Shown: piece after piece, positions 9,667 through 18,607 of the stretch | Position numbering within the stretch: position 1 is the first letter of the stretch | Layout of the letters: the number at the start of each line of letters is the position of its first letter | DNA from: Allomyces macrogynus ATCC 38327 | Lineage: Eukaryota > Blastocladiomycota > Blastocladiomycetes > Blastocladiales > Blastocladiaceae | DNA: 19,013 bases | Direction of reading: 5' to 3' | NCBI GenBank assembly: GCA_000151295.1 | Contig: GG745382.1 | Coordinates: 98,252-117,264 of the forward strand | Position numbers and translations under genes: made by a program | Notes under the pieces: generated by a model | The model's database searches: none | The model's input: only the letters and a program-made list of their open reading frames with translations | Told to the model about the DNA's origin: nothing

Positions 9667-11832
9667 TCACACGCCCTCGCACTCGGGCGGCAGCACGGTC
9701 GAGTCGACGTAGACGCCCTCGGCGGCCGTGGCGCCGAGCCCGCGCTTGGCAAACCCCTTCCAGATCAGGCACTGGTTGGCTCCGCCCGTCAGGTTCTCGT
9801 CGGCCTGCAAAATCGCGGTGCGCGCGTCAATGAACGATGGAATGCAGGGCTGCAACTTGAGCCCGTCCATGATCAACTGCAGCATCAGCGCGTTCCCACT
9901 CCGCACATTATGCTTTTCCAGGGGCGCGCACCCGTACTTGTCGACGAGATTCCAGTAGATCTCGAAGAGCATCGACGCCCACACCTCGCCAATCCGGTGC
10001 ACCTCCTGGTACTCGGCCTGCGACAAGAACGAATAGACGCTCGGGTTGACGGCCAAGTCGGTCGAGTAGGGGTACTTGCGAACCCCGGCAGGGTCGCCCA
10101 AGGCGTACGTGCCGACAGGTACGGGCGTGGCGCGCGTCACGGTCGGTTTATCGAGCACCACCGCAATCATGCTGAAAATGTCGGACCAGCCCTCGCCCAT
10201 GCCTCCCGGCTCGCCATCGGGCAGGCAGTCGGTGTTGGCGGGCCCACCCGTGAGTCGGTTCGAGACGCCGTGGAAGAACTCGTGGAACGGAATGACCAGG
10301 TCGTAGACGCCGTCGCGCGTCGGGTTCGTGTACGTGAAAATGTACTGGCGCGTCGTTGGCGACTGGCCGTCAGGCGGCGTTGCAAAGTTCGCGTTGTTGA
10401 CGCCCGACAAATCTTGTGCCAGCGCCTCGATCGGGTCTCCGGACAGCCCTCCCTTGCCATAATTGTCGATTTGGAAGTTTCCCGAGGCCTAGAATGGACG
10501 AAGAGCCTATCCGTCAGCGGAAATCGTGGGGGGAGGGGGGGGGGACACAGAGTGCGTGAGGGAATTGGCGGGCAACATACCTCATCAAACCCGTACTTGT
10601 ACGACACGTCGTGCGCCTTGTTGAGCGCATAGAACAACTGCACGGTGGCGCCCGGCGTGTACTGGTCGGCGTTCTTGGTGAAGTCGGGCGCAAACGGCCG
10701 GAAATCGCGCGTCGGACCACCATCAGGCCGCACGTTCTTGGCCAGGTCGGCCGTGTTCGGCCTCGCGTCCACGTTGTTTCCACGCGTGTCCGTGAACGAC
10801 GTTGTCGGGCCCGCCTTGTGCCAACCTTGCGGTGACGCATTGATCAACACTTCCTTGGACGAGTTGACGTTGACAATCGGCCCGCGGTCTGGGCTCTGCT
10901 CGCGGACGGGGATCACCGGGTAAATGGCTTCGGCAACCCAGTTGTTGACGGCCTCGACGTCGCCCGTCAGTGCATTCACGTGGCCGTGATACCAGTTGGA
11001 CTCCTGCTGCAGCTGGAACGAGTAGACGAGCTTGAGGTTGTTGCCGTCCTGCACGTAGGCCTGTCGCACGGGCACGGGCTTCTTGGCAATGTCGGACGTG
11101 ATCAGGAACAGCGGCGGGTTGGCGGTGGACGCCGACGTGTCTGTGGGCGTCGGCGCGGGGATCATGCCGACCATTGTCGGCGACGGCGAAACGACAAATG
11201 CCGCGAGCGACTTGAACGCGTCCACGGGCGACTGACCCCTGCTACTTGACAGACCCGACGACGCCGCTGCCAAGAGTGCGGCCAAATCAGGCTGCGACGG
11301 GCGCGCGCCGCGGTAGAAACTGTCGCCAATCGACCTGACTTGGCCGTTCCTGGAGTCAGAGTCAGTTTTGTGCGGTGGAGAAGATCGCCGCGACGCTGAA
11401 TTGACGATAAATTTTAATATCGGATGCGTACTTGATGTTCAAGTTGATGTCGCCAAAGAGGACCTCGAGCCCGTTGATCAGCTGCCGCACGTAAACGGCA
11501 AACACGCCCGACGACGTCTTGACCACGTTCTTGATCACCCACTCGTTTTCAGGGAACTCGAGCGTGCCGGTCAGGTACGCCTTGGCCACGTCGCGCGGGT
11601 CCGTCGTGTCTGCGACGAGCGGCGAAGTCACGGCCGTGGCGGTGCGAGCGAGCGTGTCGACCGGAGGCAAAATCTTGAATGACTTGAAGGCGAGTGTCGG
11701 CACCTTGACCACCGACTGTCGCGCAGATGCGTCGGCCTGGATGGCGTGCACTTGCGGGATCGCGTGCACCGCGAGCAGCGCGACGAGGAACAGCGCGGCG
11801 AAGCGCCTGGAGGAGCCGATCTGGTGCGGCAT
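9667..11832 (-). CDS. Secreted fungalysin-type metallopeptidase, M36 family, copy 2
   Basis: Intact M36 prepro-metallopeptidase, predicted 663 residues, likely secreted to digest extracellular protein. Exons: 11832-11432, 11349-10581, 10488-9667; introns 11350-11431 (phase 2, GTACGC...CAG) and 10489-10580 (phase 0, GTATGT...TAG, CTGAC branch). ATG at 11832 (MPHQIGSSRRF) is chosen because a signal peptide follows at once (AALFLVALLAVHA, cleavage likely after PQVHA), and the start aligns with copy 1. Residues about 75-135 form the FTP propeptide (NEWVIKNVVKTSSGV, VRQLINGLEV). The catalytic domain carries HEFFHG with zinc ligands H459 and H463 and general base E460, then the third ligand E489 in MGEGWSD. 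The C-terminus ends LPPECEGV. All splice sites are canonical and all catalytic residues are present, so of the M36 copies here this is the one most likely to make active enzyme. Intron 2 holds a long C run on the coding strand. Confidence 0.93.
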
Positions 11833-11962
11833 GGTGCAAGAGAACTTGGCGAGCGCGCACGCAAGGATCAGGTGGGCGGGATGGCCGTGGCGCAACGTGC
11901 TGGCGCGTGTCGACGAGATCTGTGGATGCTGCTCAGTAAACAATCATGCGCGAGCGCGTGCG

Positions 11963-11972
11963 ATATATATAT
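11963..11972 (-). promoter_or_regulatory. TATA-like element of M36 copy 2
   Basis: Ten-base run of alternating A and T, followed on the minus strand by CGCACGCGCTCGCGC. It lies about 131 bases before the ATG at 11832. The TATA word plus the CGCRCGC that follows matches the element before copy 1, though the distance to the ATG is longer. Expected core promoter; not proven. Confidence 0.5.
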
Positions 11973-12879
11973 GCAGAAGCGCGTCGGCGGCGCACACGCT
12001 CACCGACCCCTGTCACCGAAAACGTCACGGGCGCAACAAGAGCCATCGGCCGCCCTGACAGCGGCGGCAGCAGATGCGGAGCGCGGCACCCGAAAAATGT
12101 ACTTGGAGGTTGGAGCCATAGGCCGCTCACTCACGCGCGCACCAAGATGCAAATTTCGCCCGGGCAAGAATCGTCATGGCGCGGGCTGACCGTTGATCCG
12201 TCACCATAAACTGTCGTTCTTCGCGTGGAGAGTGCGGCAGCAAACATGGGCTTGATCACTGGAGCTTCTGCTGCATCAAGATGGGCCACGCTTTCTCGCG
12301 CGACGACAATCGCCTTGTGACCGCCGATGCGCCCATACAGAGGGTCGAAGAGGACGCTGTTGATTGCGAGAGGTGTGCGTGGAGACAGGTCGCGTAAACG
12401 AGCTGAGGGCTGTATTCGCTGTTGCCGTTGCCGTGTTGGTGGAGCTGCCAGCTGGCCACTGGAACGTCGCCTGCAGTCGCCTCTGCATCTCGCATGCGAG
12501 GTCGGCCGATCAGGTTCAAATCACACAAGTCGTTGAAGCCGATCAAAGCGGCTGACGCTTCTTGCCTGTAAGCTGGCATGCGCTGAGGGCGGTCCGAGTA
12601 GAAGCAGACCATGCTCGCGCAGACAGAACAACATCAGCATGAATGGCCGCAATAACCGGGTGGGGAGTGAGTAGATTGGTGCAGTGCCAAAGATGAGCAG
12701 ATTGAATGTGTTGTGCGTCCAACAGCCAACGATGGCGAGGTGCAATCGGCAAATGAGTCGACCGGGGCGCCCTTGAGGCCGTGGCCCGAACCTGAGCTTT
12801 GTAACCTGCTCCAGATCGTACTTTGTCAAGTTTTACTCGGCCCGCAGGATGGCATGGCAGGATATCCATTTAGCTATTT
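11973..12879. other. Region between M36 copy 2 and the M36 fragment, no assigned gene
   Basis: No gene is recognised. On the minus strand a stop-free frame runs from about 12525 to 12138; its middle part (12245-12420) reads like protein (NSVLFDPLYGRIGGHKAIVV, ARESVAHLDAAEAPVIKP) but has no good start and I cannot name it. The rest, 12530-12879, shows nothing I can support. Confidence 0.4.
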
Positions 12880-13131
12880 CCCACCACAGCGAGTCCATCG
12901 AACTGGAGCGCCAAGGAGCTGCCCTTTATGGACGACGAGGCAACCAGATCGCCGCTCGCTTTGCTGGAGTTGCGCAGAAGAGTATCAACGGCCGGCTTGA
13001 GCAAGCGGACACTAACACCAGATTTTTCGGACCAGCCCTCGCCCATCCTTGGGGACTCATTCGCGTCAAGACAGTCCGCGCTGGTGGGCCGGTTCGACGC
13101 GCAGCGGCGAAATTCGTGGAACGGGACGGGG
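12880..13131 (-). pseudogene. M36 peptidase active-site fragment, degraded
   Basis: On the minus strand this reads VPFHEFRRCASNRPTSADCL and then SPRMGEGWSE, matching copy 2 (IPFHEFFHGVSNRLTGGPAN, TDCLPDG, GGMGEGWSD). The second zinc histidine of HExxH is lost (HEFRR in place of HEFFH), while the GEGWS motif survives. Later words such as SLALQFDGLAV may be a remnant of ALMLQLIMDGLKL with the part between deleted. There is no signal peptide, no propeptide and no C-terminal end. It lies head-to-tail between copies 2 and 3, on the same strand, as expected for a relic of tandem duplication. Confidence 0.75.
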
Positions 13132-13182
13132 CTATGAGCACTAGCGGGCGTCAACAACAATCGTGGTCGCGCTGACGGGCAT

Positions 13183-13227
13183 GGCATGAGCGGTCAAGGC
13201 ATATTGCGGGCAGGGCATGAACGGTCA
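13183..13227. repeat. Pair of 14-bp direct repeats
   Basis: GGCATGAGCGGTCA (13183-13196) and GGCATGAACGGTCA (13214-13227) differ at one base and start 31 bases apart. Similar GGCATG words occur near 9288. They lie at the outer end of the duplicated 3' flank, so they may be part of an old breakpoint. No other role is evident. Confidence 0.45.
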
Positions 13228-13551
13228 TCCGAGGCATCGGCAGGAAGTGAAGAGCATCAGCGAGGCGTCAGCGGGCATCAGTTACTGGCCCATGCTAAAA
13301 TGCATTGAGCAACACGGTAAGTTTGAGCAACAACACATGATGTTTATCGCTAAATCGGTTCCCGATATACAAAATACGAGAAGTGCACCGAAAGTAGGGA
13401 CGGCAAGATGCTACTGGGGACAGGAAAGGCTCCACGGCAACAAACGCAGAAAAGACGACGACGATGGCAGCGACAGCAAAAGCGAAATAGGCGTGAAAGA
13501 CCCACGCCAAGCGAGCGCGCGCTTACGTCAGAGACGACACCAACGAACAGC
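13197..13551 (-). repeat. 3' flank of M36 copy 3, duplicate of 9301-9666
   Basis: The second member of the flank pair described at 9301-9666. The order of matching words is kept, with several gaps. No coding frame is supported in it. Confidence 0.55.
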
Positions 13552-15597
13552 TTACATGCCCTCGCACTCGGGCGGCACCCCGTCCGAATTGACGTAAACA
13601 CCCTGTGCGGCCATGGCGCCGAGACCGCGCTGGGCGAACCCCTTCCAGTTCAGGCACCGGTTCACGCCGCCCGTTAGGTTCTGCTCGGCGAGCAAGAACG
13701 CATCGCGCGCGTCGATAAACGATGGACGGCAAGGCTGAAACTTCAACGCGCGGTCAAGATTTGGAGAAACAGCACGTTGCCGAACCGCAAGTTGCGCGAT
13801 TCCACACTTCGCCCGTTCGGTGCGACTCGGTGTACTCGTTTTGGTCCAAGAATGAGTAGGTGCTCGGGTTCACGGCCATGTCGGTCGTGTAGGGGTACTT
13901 GTGGAACCCGTAGGGCCTTCCCGTCGCGTAAGAGGCCACGGGCACGAGCGTCGTGCAGGTCACGCTCACGTCGTCGAGCATGATGGCGACGACGCCAAAA
14001 ACGTCGGACCAGCCCTTGGCCATCACCAGTGAGCCGGGTGGAGACCATGATAAAACTCGTGGAAAGGGACCACCAAGTCGTAGACGCCACCGCGCGTCGG
14101 GTCGGTCAAGTGAAGACATACTGCTTTGTCTTGGGCGACTAGCCGTCGGGTGGCGTTGAAAAGAATGCGTTAATTACTCCTTCCCGGTGTTGCACCAGCT
14201 CCTTCATAGCGTCGTCACCGAACCCTCCATTGCCGAAATTCTCGATTTGGAAGTTTCCAGACACCTAGAACGTGATAAATAAAGCAGAAAGATTCAGAAA
14301 GGGTAACGAAGTGAAGAGTGGAAGCAGGAAGCGAATACACGCATAACGGACCTCATCAAACCCGTGCTGGTATGCCGGATCGTGCGCCGAGTTGAGCACG
14401 TAGTTCAGCTGCACAGTGGCTCCCGCCGTGTACTGGCCGGCGATTTTGGTGAAATCGGGTGCAAATGGCCGGAAATCGGGCCGCCCGTTCTTGGCCGGGT
14501 CACTCGTGAGCGGAATCTTGTCCACGTTGTTTCCGCGCGTGTCCGTGAACGCCAGCATGCCCGCCTTGTGCCAGCCCTGCGGCGACGCATAGGTTAGCGC
14601 GACATCGTTCTCGTTTACGTTGACAATCGGCCCGGCGTCGGGGCTCGCGACGCCGACGGGGATCACCGGGTAAATGGCGTTGGCAATCCAATCGTTGACG
14701 GCCTCGACGTCGCCCGTGACCGCGTTCACGTGGCCGTGATACCAATTGTCCTCCTGCTGCAGCTGGAACGAGTAGACGAGCTTGAGGTTGTTGCCGTCTT
14801 GCACGTAGGCGCGCCGCACTGGCACGGGCTGCTTTGCGATCTCAGACGTGATCTGGAAGAGCGCCGGGTTGGTCGTGGGCGGCAAGTCGTCGGACGTGCC
14901 CGTCTGGTCCGTGGGCGTCGGTGAGGGCTCCACGTGGACCGTGGTCGGCGACGGCGAGCCGACAAATGCCGCGAGCGACTTGAACGCGTCGACGGGCGAC
15001 TGCACGCTGCTGCTCGATAGACCAGACGACGCTGCAGCCGAGAGCGCAGCCAAATCGGGCTGCGACGGGCGCGCGCCGCGGTAGAAGCTGTCGCCAATCG
15101 ACTTGACTTGGCCGTTTCTGGTAATGAGGTCGCGCGACCGTCAGTTTTGCCGGTTGAAAAGGTTGCAACGAGGCCAAAGTTGCGAAATTCGAAGAAATGT
15201 GAACACGTACTGGATGTTCAAGTTGATGTCGCCGTTCACGACCTCGAGCCCATTGATCAGCTGCCGCACGTAGACGGCCGTCACGCCTGTCGACGTCTTG
15301 ACCACGTTCTTAATCACCCACTCGTTCTCGGGGAACCCGAGCGTCGCGGTGAGGTGCTCCTTGGCCACGTCGCGCGGGTCCGTCGTGTCCGGCAGGAGCT
15401 GCGCATTGGCAGCGTCGAGCGAGTTGACGGGCGGCAGGATCTTGAATGGCTGGTTAAAAATCGTCGGCGACTTCTTGACTGACCTCTGCGCTGCTGGCGC
15501 GACCTGGGAGGCATGGACTTGCGTGAGCGCGTGCAGCACGAGCAGAGCAACGAGGAACAGCGCGGCAAAGCGCTTGTGCGGGCCGATCTGGCGCAAT
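13552..15597 (-). pseudogene. M36 fungalysin pseudogene, copy 3
   Basis: Exon remnants: about 15597-15211, 15117-14352 and 14264-13552, with introns 15118-15210 and 14265-14351 at the same places and phases as in copies 1 and 2. Exons 1 and 2 are still open and close to copy 2 (NEWVIKNVVKTSTGV, NWYHGHVNAVTGDVEAVNDW). Exon 3 is ruined. TAG at 14141-14139 replaces the Q of PPDGQSP. A small deletion shifts frame after QYVFT. HEFYHG survives, but about 40 bases after it are lost. The next motif reads MAKGWSD in place of MGEGWSD, so the third zinc ligand is Lys. After GEVW a further stretch of about 65 bases or more is missing. The last 60 codons are open again (SFIDARDAFLLAEQNLTGG, VPPECEGM). The start codon is also gone: where copy 2 has ATGCCGCACCAG, this copy has ATTGCGCCAG, and other sequence lies upstream. 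Confidence 0.9.
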
Positions 15598-15633
15598 CCC
15601 AGTATAGCGATCAATATCGCAGGTAGAATCCGG

Positions 15634-15747
15634 ACCGTGGGCGAAATGGGCGACAACATCACGGTTACATGGATCGACTCCATCGAGTACGAACTTGCAG
15701 ATCTGCTCAAGAATCAGCTCAGGGAGCCTTTCAATGGGCGCCAGCAT
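15634..15747 (-). pseudogene. F-box N-terminal fragment upstream of M36 copy 3
   Basis: From ATG at 15747 the minus strand reads MLAPIERLPELILEQICKFV and continues to DVVAHFAH. This matches the start of the F-box gene at 16160-17846 (MAPIEALPDPVIERICQLAL, then TVVHFARASP). After HFAH the match ends, and within about 40 bases the sequence becomes the signal-peptide exon of M36 copy 3, in another frame. No LRR part follows. An upstream in-frame ATG exists at 15801. It is a truncated duplicate, probably cut at the same event that removed the start of copy 3. Confidence 0.65.
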
Positions 15748-16159
15748 GCGCGAGGGTCTTTCTTGAACATTTTCTGAGACTGACATCTGTTCTGTCTTCA
15801 TTTGCAGATATCATGTCAACGTCAGTGGAATCGCTCCGGGTGGAAATGCAAAACCACCAAAATTTCGAGTGCTCGAAGACAAGCAGAAACCTTTGCTCAC
15901 AACGATGCGTCTTTGAGAGCAGCGGTTTGTCTTTGTATGTAGATCTGCCACGCCATTCTCTCGCGCGATGCTGGCAATGGGGTTCTCTGCAGTCGTTTCC
16001 AAGTCATCGCAAGAAGGGTGCCGAAAAAGGTTCATTTTTGGCATGGAATCTCACTCTCGTCTCTCTACCAACAACAAAAATAAGACTATTCGTCTGTGCA
16101 TCCCCCTTTTGGCCCGCACGTACGCCGTCATCTGCGCTGCTAGCATCAGAAGCACCGTC
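15748..16159. other. Spacer between the F-box fragment and the F-box/LRR gene
   Basis: Apart from the 5' end of the fragment's own frame (to 15801), I see no supported gene. It should contain the 3' UTR of the gene at 16160-17846. Confidence 0.4.
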
Positions 16160-17846
16160 TCAACCGGAGGTCGCTTGAGCAACACTGACACCAAGGCTCT
16201 TGAGCGACGGACCCGACAGGACGCCATCCACGACCGAGATGACAACTCGTCCACTCGGCAGAGCGATCCGGCATGTGCCGCGCACTGCACGCGCCAGGAT
16301 CCGCACCACCAAGAAATCAGCATTGCGCGCAACCAGATACCCCGAATACCGCGTCAACAGCGGCCCATCTGGCAGGAGCCCGCCTCTGGCCGGCAGGGTA
16401 ACAGGTGGCTCGCTCGCGTCCATTGTCACATCTGCAACCGCAATTCGACCGGAGCATGCGCGCACATTGTGAGCACCAACTTCGATGTGTGCCAGACGTG
16501 CAGTCTGTAGGACGCGTGCCAGTTCGCGCACGAGCGGCAATTCGACACAACCAACGTCAATAGCCAAGTTGATTAGTCCTGGGGGAAGATTCCGCAAGAG
16601 GTGCGACATGGAGATCATTTTCCACTGCCCAGAGCCGCGCCCATCTTCCGACAGGGCTGGAAGTCGAATGGCGAGACGAGTCAGCTGTGTATGCAATTGC
16701 CCCACGACTTGACAAATGGCATGAACGTCGTCGTCGGTGATGAGGGGAACTGAGCAGTGGTGGCCGTCGAAGCACAGCTCTTCAAGCAACTTTGGGACAT
16801 GTGGAAGCAACTTGGGGAAAATCGTCGCAAAACCATTGCCCATCAGCTTGAGGCGACGCAATGTCCTGGGTAGGTTTGGCAAGAGCTCTTCCCAGCCGTG
16901 AGAACCGCAGCTTATGATGACAGCCAGTGAGACAAGTCGCGGAGGCATGTGCTTTGCAACCAAGTCCAGGGGTGCGACCAAGGTGAGCGACAAGACACGC
17001 AGCGTGATGGGAAGCTGCGGCAAAACAATTTTGTGCAACTTGGTGAGCGACGACGATCCCATGATGCTTTTCGACATGTCTTCGAGCTGCAAGCGGTGCA
17101 GATTGGGAGGGAGACGCGTCACCCATCCGTTCCGGAACGTGACGTCCTTGACAGAAGCCAAATTGATGGGCAAAAGATGGAACTCGCGTCGAGCGATGGC
17201 AAATGCTTGGGCCGGGTCCAAGGTGCAGCCGACAATCAAAAACCATGAACGCTGCTCGGCTGCATCGCAGACCTGAGCATCATGCTCTTTTCCGTTGTAG
17301 GTAACTTGGTCGATGCACTATGGATAGGCAGGCAGGATTCAAATATTCGTCTCTCCTCGTCAGCTCGCTCTTGCTTCATGGCGATAAAATTGACTCTGAC
17401 GAATAACGCACGCTGCACCAATGAATGTACGCCCTTGCAGTTTCCGCCCATTCTTGTTGCGCCCGCATCAACCGCTTCATAATTTCAGGCGATCTCTCGA
17501 CGACCACACCAATGCGACCAAGGCAGCGGCGGCCAGACTCTTCAGGTGGTCCCAGAACCCCAAACCGGGTCCCATCAACTTTATCTTGGATATAAAAGGC
17601 ACCGTCTTCATTCTCGACGGGAATGAGTGCGAGCGGCTCAACGTGATGCTGCATGAGGACGCGAATGGCCGACACGAAGAGATGCGGCGACGCGCGCGCA
17701 AAATGGACGACAGTGGCATGACGACGGCGGTCGTTGTGGTTGCTGAGGGCGAGCTGGCAGATGCGCTCAATAACTGGATCAGGCAAAGCCTCGATTGGGG
17801 CCATGGCCCGCGCTGGCTCTGGGCCTGCTGGACGAGAAATTGTCAT
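16160..17846 (-). CDS. F-box / leucine-rich-repeat-like protein, two exons
   Basis: Predicted 530 residues from exons 17846-17412 and 17317-16160. The intron, 17318-17411, is 94 nt (GTGCGT donor, TAG acceptor, phase 0). The second exon is open from CIDQVTYNGKEHDAQV to the stop. Near the N-terminus MAPIEALPDPVIERICQLAL resembles an F-box; the same segment is found in two remnants in this window, and their match begins at the ATG at 17804, which may be the true start. From about residue 199 to 440 there are irregular leucine repeats of the type LPPNLHRLQL, LPITLRVLSL, MPPRLVSLAV, LPRTLRRLKL and LPPGLINLAI, similar in style to LRR or FNIP repeats. F-box proteins with such repeats usually act as substrate receptors of SCF ubiquitin ligases; that role here is inference. 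No membrane segment or signal peptide is seen. The weak points are the non-classical donor and the divergent F-box. Confidence 0.7.
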
Positions 17847-18607
17847 CGTTGGTGCAATGCAAGAGAAAGTGCAAGAGAAAGGATCGAAGAGTTGACAGGA
17901 ATCTTTTAGCGCCGCTTGGTGTTCACAAGTTAGCTCTTTTTGACGTGGAAGACATAAATGCGAACACGAACAAACATGGCACGCCGTCGATGATGATGCA
18001 GCGCGGTGCAGAAGAGAGATGCTGCTGCTCCATGGTGAATACAGAAGAGAGATGATGCTGCTTCAAGCCGAAACTAATCGATGGCATTGAAAATGTGATG
18101 CTCCATGGTTTCCCCAAGTCCCGGGTTGCGGATGGTTGGCAGTAGTCCACATGTCGCTCCAAAGTATCAAATACGCTAGAAGGCCGAGTAATTCGGAGGT
18201 CTGAAGGCACGACGCGGTCGTGCGCAAGTCCCGAGGCGAGGATCATGCTTTCGCAGCGATCCACATGAAGAGTCGTGTGTGTTGGGTCGATCCCTCCTCA
18301 ACATGCGTTGCCGTCCAATCACTTGGCTCGCTGGAGCCCCACGAAATGGGATCGTATTGTGTGCACCACACTGTCCAGAGCGTTGGCAATCATGTAGCGA
18401 CGAATGACCGCCAACCGGTTACAGACCGCGAGGCGCACTGACCACCCGTTGAGGGATCGTCCTTGCGCGAGCTACTGCACGCGCCCACCCCCATCCCCAC
18501 CTGCGAACCTGATCAGAACCAAATCAATATACCGGCCAGTCCCTTCGCATCTGCAACCTGCTCCTAGTCCTCCCATTCTCGTCCCTAGTCCCCCACCCGA
18601 CTCCATA
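17847..18607. other. Region between the F-box/LRR gene and the Sec2-like exon
   Basis: Includes the promoter of the F-box/LRR gene at the left. If the Sec2-like gene has a further exon it could start near 18549 on the minus strand (after GGAGCAG), where a short frame of about 14 codons follows, but I cannot confirm this. Otherwise no gene or RNA is seen; one short imperfect repeat is listed separately. Confidence 0.4.
18009..18060. repeat. Imperfect 33-bp-period direct repeat
   Basis: CAGAAGAGAGATGCTGCTG at 18009-18027 recurs at 18042-18060 with one change. The word GCTCCATGGT after the first copy returns at 18101-18110. Short local duplication with no evident function. Confidence 0.6.

Noticed and set aside
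9475..10632. Plus-strand open frame of 385 codons opposite M36 copy 2
   Set aside because: It crosses a real intron and is the complement of conserved M36 exon 3; no independent support.
13217..13597. Plus-strand open frame downstream of M36 copy 3
   Set aside because: It is made of duplicated 3'-flank sequence and runs into the antisense of M36 exon 3.
18270..18310. Possible tRNA T arm at GGGTCGATCCC
   Set aside because: The stem fits only in part, and no D arm, anticodon arm or acceptor stem could be placed around it.
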